Assembly: GCA_021201315.1 (NCBI GenBank)
Contig: JAJQFG010000091.1
Coordinates: 1-42,950, forward strand
Reading direction: 5' to 3'
DNA: 42,950 nt
Source of the DNA: Erysipelotrichaceae bacterium
GTDB taxonomy: Bacteria > Bacillota_I > Bacilli_A > Erysipelotrichales > Coprobacillaceae
Shown: one piece after another, positions 25,268 to 34,255 of the stretch
How the letters are laid out: each line of letters begins with the position of its first letter
Position numbering within the stretch: the stretch's first letter is position 1
Translations under genes and position numbers: made by a program
Notes under the pieces: model-generated
Databases searched by the model: none
What the model was told of the DNA's origin: nothing
What the model saw: the letters and a program-made list of their open reading frames with translations, nothing else

Positions 25268-25951
25268 ATGTATATTGAAATTCAAAACATTTATAAAAGT
25301 TATAATCATGCACAAGTATTAAATGATGTATCATTGTCATTAGATAAAGGGGAAATATGTTGTATTATTGGTCCGTCAGGATCAGGAAAAAGTACATTGC
25401 TTAATATGATTGGTGCATTAGATGAAGTGGATAGTGGAAGTATAATGATTAGTAATTTGGATATTACTAAATTAAAGTCAAAAGAATTATTGAAGTATCG
25501 TAAAAGAGAATTGGGCTTTATTTTTCAGATGTATAATCTTATCGGTAATTTAACTGTTAAAGAGAATATTGAAGTCTGTCAGTATCTATCTGATAATCCT
25601 TTACCTATCAATGACTTGTTAGAAACATTAGGCTTACAAGAACATCAATACAAATTTCCTCATCAATTATCTGGTGGCCAACAACAACGTACAGCCATTG
25701 CCAGAGCTATTATTAAAAATCCCCAACTCTTACTTTGCGATGAACCAACAGGAGCATTGGATAGCCAAAATGCTAAAGATATTCTTATGTTATTAGAAAC
25801 AATCAATCAAAAATACCATACAACAATTATTATGGTCACTCATAACAATGAAATCACTAAAATGGCAGATTGTATTATTAATATTAAAGATGGTCAAATA
25901 GTAAGTAATCTTCAACAGAGTAAAATAAGTGCTAAGGACATAGAGTTATAA
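25268..25951 (+). CDS. ABC transporter ATP-binding protein (MacB/LolD type)
   Basis: A 227-residue nucleotide-binding subunit: Walker A GPSGSGKST (35-43), Q-loop near Q87, signature LSGGQQQR (134-141), Walker B LLLCDEP (154-160) and the switch histidine in VTHNNE. Such ATPases pair with FtsX-like permeases that move lipids or peptides or sense antimicrobials. AGAAGGGAGT precedes the ATG. The permease follows after one base. Confidence 0.93.
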   Translation: MYIEIQNIYKSYNHAQVLNDVSLSLDKGEICCIIGPSGSGKSTLLNMIGALDEVDSGSIMISNLDITKLKSKELLKYRKRELGFIFQMYNLIGNLTVKENIEVCQYLSDNPLPINDLLETLGLQEHQYKFPHQLSGGQQQRTAIARAIIKNPQLLLCDEPTGALDSQNAKDILMLLETINQKYHTTIIMVTHNNEITKMADCIINIKDGQIVSNLQQSKISAKDIEL

Positions 25952-25952
25952 T

Positions 25953-28900
25953 ATGCAAAAACTATTATTCAAACGTACTTTGCGTGATTTAAAAAAGAAT
26001 TTTGTACGTTATTTGTTATTATTATTTTTGATTGTATTATGTATATTTATGGTTGTAGGTATTATGGCGTCATCTTCTAGTGTGATTCATAAGGTAAATG
26101 AAATTAACGAGAAGAATCATGTAGAAAATGGTCAATTCAGTGTGTTTGTGCCTTTAAGTGATAGTGTTATTGATGAAATCAGTGACATGGGTGTAACGAT
26201 TGAAGAACATTTCTATTTGGATGTAAGTATGAATGATGATTCGACGTTACGTTTGATGAAAAATAGAAAATTAGTAGATTTGATTGAATTATCACAAGGG
26301 AATATGATTTCTAGTGATAATGATATTATTCTTGATAAAGTTTATGCATCAAATCATGATTATTCTATTGGTGATAGTATTATGATAGGTAATCAAACAT
26401 ATATGATTAGTGGTTTTGGTTCTGTAAGTGATTATGATAATGTATTAGAGAATATGGGTGATATGAGTAGTGATATGTATTTTGGTATTGCTTTTATTAG
26501 TGATGATGCTTATGAAGGTGTTAAAGATGCTAATATTGCGATTCATAGTGAAGAATATGTTTATAGCTATTTATTGAATGATTATGATAGTGATGATTTT
26601 AAAGATTATTTGTATGAATTAACAGTGAATGTGGATGATATTGATGACAGTTATTTTCAGGATATGATTAAAGATGAATTAGCTGATCGTGATGAAATTG
26701 TTGATGGTATACAGGAACTAGTTGATGGTTCAAATGATTTAAGTGATGCGATGTGTGAACTTAATAATGGTATTGATGATTTAAGTGAAGGTATTGAAAC
26801 AATTCAAGAAGCTATAAATGAATTATCTAGTAACTCTGTGGCTCTTTCTAATGCTTCAACTTCAATATCTCAAGCACTAACAACCATGAATGAACAACTG
26901 TCTCTATTTGAAACATCTTATGCATCATTAACTCAACTATCAACGTATTCATCAACATTTCTAGAAAACCTAGAAACACTCAATGCTTATACTCAACAGT
27001 TAGCAAATGCTACTTCATATGATTTGTTTATCAATACTTATTCTATTGATAGCTCTAACTTATCTGAAGAAAGTCAAACATTACTTACTTATTTTGAAAA
27101 CTATTTGAACAACATCAATCAATATACAAATCAAATTAATGATGGAACATCTCAACTGGTATCATCATATACCTCTATGGATACAGTTATTCAAGATATC
27201 CCTTTACAAATATCAACACTTACTACCTCTCTTACAACATTCCAACAAGCTTTTAATACAATAGTTGAAGAATATGATACATTTGATGAAGGGTTGCATT
27301 CGTATACATCTTCATTAGATACAATATCTATTGCTTATAATCAAATCAGTGATGGTGTGGATGCATTATCATCAGGTAGTGATGAACTATCAACGTATAC
27401 TAATGAATTAAGTGATGCCATGGTTACATTACAAGATGAATCTAATGATTTATTAGATGAATATTTCTCATTAGAGATGAGCAATTTAACATCTTATGTT
27501 GAAGCAGATGATAATCCTAGAATCAATGCATCTATTAATGATTTAAATCAAAACTTTAGTATTTGTATTTTAGCAGGTATATTAGTTATTATTTTATTAA
27601 CATATGTGATATCCGTATTCTTGGTTCATTCTATTGATCAGGAAAGTTCGATGATTGGTGCTTTATATGCTTTAGGCTTATCACATCAACAACTGATATT
27701 ATCTTATACAATGCTTCCGGTTTTATTATGTTTTATTGGTGGGTTGATTGGTACAGCAATTAGTTTTTCAGATTTATCAATGAATATGTTTGCACAAGAT
27801 ACTTTCATTTATTTTTGTGTTCCTGATTGTAGTATGCAGCTTAATATATGGCTGATTATTTATGGTGTTGTTGTACCACCATTAATATCATTTGTAGTAT
27901 CAGTGATAGTGTTAAGAAAACGTTTGAATCAAACAGCTTTATCATTATTAAGAAAACAAGAAAACATTCAACATAGTCGCTTTACACTTAAGAATCTATC
28001 TTTTATATCAGCCTTTCAAATAAGACAAATATTAAGAGAAAAACGTAGTATTGTTGCTTTGATAGCAGGTATGTTTATATCATTATTGGTATTGTTTATA
28101 GCGGTGGATTGTTATGTATATTGTGATAATATCAATACCAATACGATTAATGATACAACATATAATTATATGTATGTTTATAAATATGTACCTGATACAA
28201 TCCCTGATAATGGTAATATTGCTTATATTGAAAGTTTATATGGAGAAAATTTAGGCTATGAAATTGAATTAAGTATTACTGGTATTAATGATGATAATCC
28301 TTATTTTCCTACTATTACAAGTACGAGAAAGAATGAATTAAGCATTTCAAGTGCAGTCAGTCAAAAGTTTGGATGGGAAGAAGGAGATGCCGTTATCTTA
28401 AGTGATACAGTTAATGATATAGTTTATCAGTTTACTGTTAAAGAGGTTGTTGAATATAATGTAGGTATGTTATGTTTTATGGATATTGATGCTATGCGTT
28501 CATTATATGATCAAGATGATGATTATTATAATGTTATTTACAGTGATGAAGCATTAGATATTGATAGTAATATGTTATATAGTACAACAACAAGAGAAGA
28601 TATTGAAAAGAGTTCAGCCATATTTTTAGATCTTATGAGTGGTATGATTTATATGCTAGCTATATGTTCGGTTCTTATTTTTGCGATAGTGATGTATCAA
28701 ATGTTGAAAGTATGCATTGATAGATCAGCAAATAGCTTATCTTTAATGAAGATATTTGGTTATAGTGATAAGGAGATTAGAAAGCTTTATTTGGATGGAC
28801 AGTTTATCATTGTAGCAATTAGTGCAGTATTGCTTATACCGTTATCTAAATTTATTATGGATGCATGTTGGCCATTTTTGATAGCTAATATCAGTTGTGG

Positions 28901-29039
28901 TATTGATCTTCATTTTGATTTCTATTTATATATCCTTATCTATGTGGGTATACTATTATGTTATATCATTGTTAGACAAGTATTGATATTACATATAAGA
29001 AAAGCTGATGTTATAGCTATATTAAAGAATAGGGAATAA
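25953..29039 (+). CDS. large FtsX-type ABC permease with long extracellular coiled coil
   Basis: A 1028-residue permease. It has an N-terminal helix (about 18-42), an extracellular module, then about residues 245-520 of Ser/Thr/Asn-rich helical repeats (DLSDAMCELNNGIDDLSEGI style), followed by three FtsX helices (about 530-660), a linker, another helix near 700, a second extracellular domain and three more helices at the C-terminus. The two FtsX halves fit the MacB-like permease fold. The long coil is typical of large Gram-positive exporters or sensors and may reach the cell wall. Its partner is the ATPase before it. The substrate is not evident. Confidence 0.88.
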   Translation: MQKLLFKRTLRDLKKNFVRYLLLLFLIVLCIFMVVGIMASSSSVIHKVNEINEKNHVENGQFSVFVPLSDSVIDEISDMGVTIEEHFYLDVSMNDDSTLRLMKNRKLVDLIELSQGNMISSDNDIILDKVYASNHDYSIGDSIMIGNQTYMISGFGSVSDYDNVLENMGDMSSDMYFGIAFISDDAYEGVKDANIAIHSEEYVYSYLLNDYDSDDFKDYLYELTVNVDDIDDSYFQDMIKDELADRDEIVDGIQELVDGSNDLSDAMCELNNGIDDLSEGIETIQEAINELSSNSVALSNASTSISQALTTMNEQLSLFETSYASLTQLSTYSSTFLENLETLNAYTQQLANATSYDLFINTYSIDSSNLSEESQTLLTYFENYLNNINQYTNQINDGTSQLVSSYTSMDTVIQDIPLQISTLTTSLTTFQQAFNTIVEEYDTFDEGLHSYTSSLDTISIAYNQISDGVDALSSGSDELSTYTNELSDAMVTLQDESNDLLDEYFSLEMSNLTSYVEADDNPRINASINDLNQNFSICILAGILVIILLTYVISVFLVHSIDQESSMIGALYALGLSHQQLILSYTMLPVLLCFIGGLIGTAISFSDLSMNMFAQDTFIYFCVPDCSMQLNIWLIIYGVVVPPLISFVVSVIVLRKRLNQTALSLLRKQENIQHSRFTLKNLSFISAFQIRQILREKRSIVALIAGMFISLLVLFIAVDCYVYCDNINTNTINDTTYNYMYVYKYVPDTIPDNGNIAYIESLYGENLGYEIELSITGINDDNPYFPTITSTRKNELSISSAVSQKFGWEEGDAVILSDTVNDIVYQFTVKEVVEYNVGMLCFMDIDAMRSLYDQDDDYYNVIYSDEALDIDSNMLYSTTTREDIEKSSAIFLDLMSGMIYMLAICSVLIFAIVMYQMLKVCIDRSANSLSLMKIFGYSDKEIRKLYLDGQFIIVAISAVLLIPLSKFIMDACWPFLIANISCGIDLHFDFYLYILIYVGILLCYIIVRQVLILHIRKADVIAILKNRE

Positions 29040-29072
29040 TTATTAGAATTCCTATAATAATTAAAAGTTGTT

Positions 29073-29105
29073 AAAAATCTGGATTGATTTGATCCAGATT
29101 TTTCT
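29073..29105 (+). terminator. terminator after the ABC permease
   Basis: AAAATCTGGAT (29074-29084) pairs with ATCCAGATTTT (29092-29102), followed by TTCTT. Confidence 0.8.
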
Positions 29106-29196
29106 TGCATAGAATTATTTGCTAAAAGTATTGAATGAATTATTCGGCTATGATATAATGTTTGTAATCAGCAACATATAAAGTGGGTGTAATTAT

Positions 29197-29679
29197 ATGG
29201 AAGTTATATGTTTTCATAATCTGATGAAGAAAATGCTATTTAAGTGATTTTATGGTTGATGGAATATAGTATAATTCAATGGAACAATATATAATGTATC
29301 AAAAAGCTATCTGTTTTGGTGATGATACTATAGCAAATCAGATACTTGCTACAAAGAATGTAGCTTATATTAAATCATTAGGACATAATGTATCAAATTA
29401 TGATGATCATTATTGGAATGGTATAAGACAAATAGTTGTATATAAAGGTCTATTAGAAAAATTCAAACAAATGATAATTTAAAGAAGAAATTATTAAATA
29501 TTGGTGATTCTTACTAGCTGAATGTGCAGTTAAAGATATAATATGGGGGTATTGGTTTATCAATGATTGATCCTAATCGTTATGATAAAACTAAATGGAA
29601 AGGTCAGAACTTATTAGGATATAGTTTGATGTTAGTGAGAAGTGAATTAAAAAAGCTATCCTTTAAGGATAGTTTTTAA
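29197..29679 (+). pseudogene. NADAR (YbiA-like) domain protein, heavily decayed
   Basis: NADAR proteins hydrolyse N-glycosidic bonds in ADP-ribose-linked or riboflavin-pathway compounds. Pieces in three frames reconstruct the domain: MEVICFHN, DEENA, YLSDFMVDGI, then SMEQYIMYQKAICFGDDTIA with IKSLGHNVSNYDDHYWNGIR, then DNLKKKLLNIGDSY, AECAVKDIIWG, and GLSMIDPNRYDKTKWKGQNL. Lesions include two frame changes near 29224-29240, an in-frame TAG at 29267-29269, a one-base loss near 29469, a one-base loss near 29514 and an extra G in the run near 29545. A TATAAT at 29153-29158 (with TGA before it) and GTGGGTG remain upstream. Several independent lesions show real decay. Confidence 0.8.
29654..29677. 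terminator. bidirectional terminator
   Basis: CTATCCTT (29656-29663) and AAGGATAG (29665-29672), flanked by A-run and TTTTT, so it works both ways. It lies at the ends of the NADAR remnant and the convergent regulator gene. Confidence 0.75.
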
Positions 29680-30278
29680 TATACATTCTTAGAAAATAAA
29701 ACCTTACCAATCACTGCTACATGTTCTTTTTTAGCTCTTGCATTGGTATAAATCATATCATCAATATCAGAATTTGCTGCACTAAGAACAATATAACCAC
29801 TTTCTTTTTTATAATATCTTAGATACGCAATATCATCTGCTACAACAACCGCAATTTCATCAGGACCAATACTGCTTACTTTCTTAACATAAACCAGAGA
29901 ATTCTCTACAATACCAGCCTCTTTCATATCATCATTATCTACTTTAATAAAATAGTCACCATTCTTATACTCATCATATGATACAATGGCATCTCCTAAA
30001 TAATCCTGCATAATAAATAAATCATATCCTGCTCTTTTCATACCAATAATAGGCTTCTTTAAATCCACAACCTGACCATGTAATACAGCCAAAATATCAT
30101 ATCCTAGAATAACGCTGATTTTATCAGCAGTATCACCTTGTACTGATAAAATCTCTCCTCTTAACCATCTGTTTACAGTATTCACTGATACTTGAAAAAC
30201 GTTTGCTAAATCCTTATTTGTATATTGATATCTTGCTTTGTATTCTTTCATAATATCACATAAATTAACTGCTGCCAT
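29676..30278 (-). CDS. XRE/S24-type regulator without the protease dyad
   Basis: A 200-residue protein with an N-terminal helix-turn-helix (NKDLANVFQVSVNTVNRWLR, residues 21-40) and a C-terminal LexA/CI-like S24 domain. In active family members the motif GDSM supplies the catalytic serine and a V-K-R-F-like strand the lysine. Here the first is N-D-D-M (position 117 is Asp) and the second is A-Y-L-R-Y (position 153 is Leu), so self-cleavage should not occur. It may sense a ligand instead or be induced by other means. GAGGTG precedes the ATG at 30278. No phage genes surround it. Confidence 0.8.
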   Translation of the reverse strand: MAAVNLCDIMKEYKARYQYTNKDLANVFQVSVNTVNRWLRGEILSVQGDTADKISVILGYDILAVLHGQVVDLKKPIIGMKRAGYDLFIMQDYLGDAIVSYDEYKNGDYFIKVDNDDMKEAGIVENSLVYVKKVSSIGPDEIAVVVADDIAYLRYYKKESGYIVLSAANSDIDDMIYTNARAKKEHVAVIGKVLFSKNVY

Positions 30279-30346
30279 GTTTTACACCTCACTTAGTATC
30301 ACAATCACATCAAATCAATAATAAATGTATATAAGCCTATGCATAA

Positions 30347-30384
30347 GACAACAAATCACTTGTCCTTATTGCTTCTATATTATA
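30347..30384 (-). promoter_or_regulatory. promoter and possible operator of the S24-like regulator
   Basis: Minus-strand TGATATAAT is an extended -10 (hexamer 30379-30384). Just downstream lies the inverted repeat GACAA/TTGTC (30347-30351 and 30360-30364), a possible self-regulatory site. The leader is about 90 bases long. Confidence 0.45.
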
Positions 30385-30620
30385 TCATATATATGCTAGC
30401 TGCAAAAGAACTTTTGGGAAAAAATAAATTATTTTTTAAATATTAAAATAATACATTAAAATCATAAATATGTTATATTTGTATATATTCTATTAACAAT
30501 AAACAAATATATAATTGCTAAAAACAATCGATTTTAATACATAATATACATCATTAAATATTACATATGTATTATTTATGTTTGCAATTAATTATTTATT
30601 TATACTGAATTTTAGCGGTA
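30385..30620. other. A+T-rich intergenic region without recognised genes
   Basis: Between the divergent regulator and Rpn-type genes. I see no ORF with a ribosome site and no RNA gene; only scattered TATA-like hexamers in very A+T-rich DNA. Confidence 0.5.
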
Positions 30621-30648
30621 TTGACATAATATATGAATCTGTTAAAAT
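30621..30648 (+). promoter_or_regulatory. promoter of the Rpn-type nuclease gene
   Basis: TTGACA (30621-30626), 16 bases, TAAAAT (30643-30648) preceded by TGT. Confidence 0.65.
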
Positions 30649-30659
30649 GAAATTGTAAT

Positions 30660-30712
30660 AATTTTTACCTCAAATTTAATATATTCAAGTTCTTGTCAAT
30701 GGAGGTAAAATT
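30660..30712 (+). promoter_or_regulatory. leader hairpin that hides the ribosome site
   Basis: AATTTTTACCTC (30660-30671) is complementary to GAGGTAAAATT (30702-30712) with one extra T. The right arm contains the GGAGG ribosome site and reaches the ATG at 30713. The whole leader would fold shut, so translation should need melting, a factor or co-transcriptional capture. Confidence 0.65.
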
Positions 30713-31687
30713 ATGCGACAAAAGGTTAAATATCGAAAAAGAAAAACTCATCTTGAATCAATGATTCTTGTTGGCCAAGATGCTTTGTGGAAAGAATATT
30801 TTCGAGATGAAGGACATCTTTCTGATTTTGTGAATGGTACATTATTTCATGGCGAACAGAAATTATCATCTACAAATGTTTCGTTGAATCAAAATACTGA
30901 TATGTCAACAACTATCCCAAATGGTGATTTATATTTATCTTTAAATCGTTATCGTGATGTATTAGCTACATGTTCTATCAACAATAATTCTTTTTTATTA
31001 GGTATTGAAAATGAGAGCAGTATCAAGGGTGATGAAGTTTTTAAAATTTGGTTGTATGATTGGTGTAAGTATTTCATTGATTATCAAAACAAGAAAATTT
31101 TGTTGCCAATTATCACTATTGTTCTTTCTACTTCTACTAGTCGTTGGACAAAACCTAAATCGCTTTTTGAATTGATTGATATTCCTGATGATTTTAAAGA
31201 TATTGCTAATAATTTTAAAGTCAAGGTTTATAATTTGTATGATCAAGATAAGAATCTTTTTCATAATAACGATAATCAAGATTTGATTAGATTAGTGCAA
31301 TTACTAAAAAATAAAGGAACTAATATTTCTGATGATTCATTTGATGGAGTTAGTGAAGATGTTGCTATTTTGGCTGGTACTATTACTGGTATGAAAGAAA
31401 TTGTTGCATTGTGTTTGCAAAAAATGAAAAATGGAGGTAAGTGTGATATGTTAGAATCAATTAAACAATCAAATTTAAAGTTTAAAAACGAAGGTAGAAT
31501 TGAAGGTAAAGCTGAAACTATCATTAAATTATTACCAACCTATATTAAATGCGAACCTTCAGCTTCCATTATTGAAATCATTGGTCAGTCAACCGGAGAC
31601 AAGCTGGATAAACTGATAAATGAACTGGTAGTATGCAAAATCAAAAGTGAGACAGATGTCCTAAGATCTTTCAACAAGATTAACTAA
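30713..31687 (+). CDS. Rpn-family PD-(D/E)XK nuclease (putative transposase-like)
   Basis: A 324-residue protein of the Rpn/YhgA-like family, whose members have a PD-(D/E)XK nuclease fold and promote RecA-independent recombination or act in accessory defence. The likely catalytic elements are R81-D82 (RDVLATC) and I98-E99-N100-E101 (LLGIENES), followed by the usual EVFKIWLYDWCKYF helix. The C-terminal KFKNEGRIEGKAETIIKLL with E-G-K repeats is also typical. It has its own promoter, leader hairpin and terminator, so it is a free-standing cassette. The catalytic Lys is not obvious by eye. Confidence 0.78.
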   Translation: MRQKVKYRKRKTHLESMILVGQDALWKEYFRDEGHLSDFVNGTLFHGEQKLSSTNVSLNQNTDMSTTIPNGDLYLSLNRYRDVLATCSINNNSFLLGIENESSIKGDEVFKIWLYDWCKYFIDYQNKKILLPIITIVLSTSTSRWTKPKSLFELIDIPDDFKDIANNFKVKVYNLYDQDKNLFHNNDNQDLIRLVQLLKNKGTNISDDSFDGVSEDVAILAGTITGMKEIVALCLQKMKNGGKCDMLESIKQSNLKFKNEGRIEGKAETIIKLLPTYIKCEPSASIIEIIGQSTGDKLDKLINELVVCKIKSETDVLRSFNKIN

Positions 31688-31695
31688 TTTTAATT

Positions 31696-31723
31696 AACAG
31701 GAATTTGATATTCCTGTTTTTTT
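31696..31723 (+). terminator. terminator after the Rpn-type gene
   Basis: AACAGGAAT (31696-31704) and ATTCCTGTT (31710-31718), then a T-run to 31723. Its core recurs in the terminators at 40431 and 42318. Confidence 0.85.
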
Positions 31724-31772
31724 GAAATTTGGAGGTCGCTATAGATAAGTAAAAGAGATGTTGATGTTTAAG

Positions 31773-31809
31773 ATAAAATAAAGGAAGATATTAACTCAAC
31801 ATCTTCCTT
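31773..31809 (-). terminator. terminator of the AI-2E-type permease gene
   Basis: On the minus strand AAGGAAGAT (31801-31809) pairs with ATCTTCCTT (31781-31789), followed by TATTTT. The right end covers the stop codon. Confidence 0.75.
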
Positions 31810-32980
31810 ATTCTTCATCTTTGAATTTCTTAATGACTTTATCAGTGACTTCAATATGGTTTCGATAAAGTGATATATTGATAACACGACTAGCTACTGC
31901 ATAAATAAGTGCCATTAGTGGTACGGCAATCAATAAGCCAAAGAAACCAAATAGATTGCCAAATATAATTAATGATAATAAAACATATAAACCTGATAAT
32001 CCAACAGCATCACCAACAACTTTTGGGTAAATAATATTGCTTTCAATTTGTTGGATAACAAAGAATACAACTGCAAAGGCAAAAGCTTTCATAGGATCAA
32101 TAGCTAATACCAAAATAAAACCAATCCCAAATGAGGCATAACAACCAAACATAGGTACCAAAGCTGCTATAGCAATAATACTTGCTAATAATTCAGGATA
32201 AGGTATGCCCATTATTCTAAAACCTATATACATCATTATCCCTAATATCAAACATTCTAATAGTTGTCCAGAAATAAATCCATTAAAATAATGGTTGGCT
32301 TCAGCTCCTATTTCAAAAAATCTTTGAGAACGTTTATAGCCAATAAAGAAAGTAACAACTTTTTTCAATTGTCGAATATGAGATTCTTTATTATATAATA
32401 AATAAATAGACATGATAAACGCAGTAATACCATTAATAAATAAGCTAAAGAAACCAAATGTTTGAACGATTAAATCCAATGTACCAATGTTTTCGTTACT
32501 TGCTGGAATAAAACTTGTTAAATCTAAATTATTAATAGTTTCTTGAATGGATTCATAATTAATAGCATAGTTAATATTTAAGTTTACTAATGTTTCATTG
32601 ATCAAAGTAACTAGACGATTAGAATAATTATAAATATTACCTATGATTAAAGATACACTCTCAACAACTCTTGGAATAAGAAATGATATAAATAGAATAA
32701 CAACTAAAAAAGCTATGATAAGAGTTGTAGCTAAAGCTAAACCTCTTCTTAGATTTCTCTTTTTAATATATTTTTCATAAAATTCCTCAATATATTTCAT
32801 AGGTATATTTAAAAGATAAGCAATGGCTATAGCAATATAAAGAGGTGTAGCTAAAGAAAAAATATATGATAAAGCATTCCAAACTGTTTGATAATTAAAT
32901 ATAATAAATGCTAAAATAACAGTATATGTAATATATGCAAATATTTTATTGTTTTTATCAATTTGTGGTTTACTAAACAT
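31808..32980 (-). CDS. AI-2E transporter family membrane protein (PerM/YdiK-like)
   Basis: A 390-residue permease with about eight helices. The family core is visible: a pair of N-terminal helices, an extracellular domain (about residues 130-190), then AEANHYFNGFISGQLLECLILGIM, the PYPELLASIIAIAALVPMFG loop and QQIESNIIYPKVVGDAVGLS. Despite the family name these proteins have varied or unknown substrates, and some are Na+/H+ antiporters. In-frame ATG at 33013 is possible, but AAGGTGATGCG spaces best to the ATG at 32980. Its gene diverges from 33090. Confidence 0.85.
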   Translation of the reverse strand: MFSKPQIDKNNKIFAYITYTVILAFIIFNYQTVWNALSYIFSLATPLYIAIAIAYLLNIPMKYIEEFYEKYIKKRNLRRGLALATTLIIAFLVVILFISFLIPRVVESVSLIIGNIYNYSNRLVTLINETLVNLNINYAINYESIQETINNLDLTSFIPASNENIGTLDLIVQTFGFFSLFINGITAFIMSIYLLYNKESHIRQLKKVVTFFIGYKRSQRFFEIGAEANHYFNGFISGQLLECLILGIMMYIGFRIMGIPYPELLASIIAIAALVPMFGCYASFGIGFILVLAIDPMKAFAFAVVFFVIQQIESNIIYPKVVGDAVGLSGLYVLLSLIIFGNLFGFFGLLIAVPLMALIYAVASRVINISLYRNHIEVTDKVIKKFKDEE

Positions 32981-33089
32981 CGCATCACCTTCTTTGTGAG
33001 AATATTTTATCATATTTCATAAAAAAAGGGTAGTCGATTGTTAAAAGTATAAAAACATGTTAAAATAGTAGAAAGAGAGTGGTGATGAT

Positions 33090-33698
33090 ATGAGATTAAC
33101 AAGACGAGCAAAAATTTTATTTACAGGTATTTTTATTATTGTTTTTTTAGTGGTTGCATTTTTGATTATTAGACCATTTGATAAAGAAGAAGCAATTAGT
33201 GATGAAGAAGATGTTACTTATACGGTAAGTGTTGTGGAAGAAGATATTGATATTGCTGCTTCATATGAAGATTCTATTTCTACAGATAAATCATCTACAA
33301 CTTACAGTGAATGTAAAGTCAAAGTAACCGCTGGAACTACTATAGGTGATTATACTTTAACGAATGATCAAACTTTTTCAAAGTATATTCAATTAGTTGG
33401 ACCTAGTGCAGATGAAACAATTTATAGCGCTTCTTCTAATGCTGCAACTCATTATGCTTATGGTTTGTTATTGACGGGGGATTTGATTGAAAAGAAGAAT
33501 GATGAGACTGATGAGGTGACATATGAGATTGTCAATGCTCATATAACTTATAATGTAGTACATATGTCACTTATGGACAACGAAAACAGTGCTATGATTG
33601 CAAATCAAGAAGAATCTGATGAGAAATTAGTGAGTGTTCAGGAACTTATAAATGCATTAAATAGCGTAGAACAAAGGGATACAATGTTAGAATGGTAA
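33090..33698 (+). CDS. signal-anchored extracellular protein, unknown
   Basis: A 202-residue protein with a basic N-terminus and one helix at about 9-28, followed by an acidic, Ser/Thr-rich extracytoplasmic domain. No lipobox cysteine follows the helix, so it is either anchored or cleaved by signal peptidase I. No family recognised. The ribosome site is GTGGTGATG. It ends 11 bases before the DJ-1/PfpI ATG, so the two are probably in one operon. Confidence 0.65.
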   Translation: MRLTRRAKILFTGIFIIVFLVVAFLIIRPFDKEEAISDEEDVTYTVSVVEEDIDIAASYEDSISTDKSSTTYSECKVKVTAGTTIGDYTLTNDQTFSKYIQLVGPSADETIYSASSNAATHYAYGLLLTGDLIEKKNDETDEVTYEIVNAHITYNVVHMSLMDNENSAMIANQEESDEKLVSVQELINALNSVEQRDTMLEW

Positions 33699-33709
33699 GG
33701 AGGATTAAA

Positions 33710-34255
33710 ATGAAAGCAGTAGTATTATTTAAGGATGGTTTTGAAGAAGTTGAAGCATTGACACCGGTTGATGTGTTAAGACGTGCACAAGTACCTGTTG
33801 AAATGGTGGGAATGGATAACATCACTGTTACAGGTTCACATGGTATTGAGATTAAGATGGATAAGGTTTTTGATGATGATGTTTATAGTGCAGATGTTGT
33901 GATATTACCTGGCGGTCTTCCAGGAGCTACATCATTAAGAGATGATAAACGTGTTATTGATATTTTAAAGAATTTCGATGACAACAATAAGTTGATTGCT
34001 GCTATTTGTGCTGCTCCAATTTGTTTAGAAAGAGCAGGAGTTATTAAAGATAAGTTGTTTACTTGTTCACCTGGATTTGAATTACAAATTCCTTCAGGAA
34101 AGTATCGTGATACACTTATCTGTGTAGGAGAAAATATTATTACTGGTCGTGGACCAGCTGCAGCTTTGAAATTCAGTTATCGTATTTTGGATAAATTAGG
34201 TGTACCTTCTGAAGAAGTAAGTAATGCCATGCAATATCAATATATCAATAAATAA
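33710..34255 (+). CDS. DJ-1/PfpI family protein (YajL-like)
   Basis: A 181-residue member of the DJ-1/YajL group, implicated in protein and glyoxal-adduct repair and oxidative stress. The nucleophile Cys100 lies in AAICAAPICLERAG and the partner glutamate is E15 in DGFEEVEAL, the usual pair. VVILPGGLPGATSL and GENIITGRGPAAALKF are further hallmarks. The in-frame ATG at 33692 lies inside the previous gene; AAGGAGG positions the ATG at 33710. Converges with the YaaA gene. Confidence 0.92.
   Translation: MKAVVLFKDGFEEVEALTPVDVLRRAQVPVEMVGMDNITVTGSHGIEIKMDKVFDDDVYSADVVILPGGLPGATSLRDDKRVIDILKNFDDNNKLIAAICAAPICLERAGVIKDKLFTCSPGFELQIPSGKYRDTLICVGENIITGRGPAAALKFSYRILDKLGVPSEEVSNAMQYQYINK

Noticed and set aside
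30713-31687. Rpn-type gene considered as an insertion sequence
   Set aside because: No terminal inverted repeats or target duplications seen; the family name transposase is misleading.
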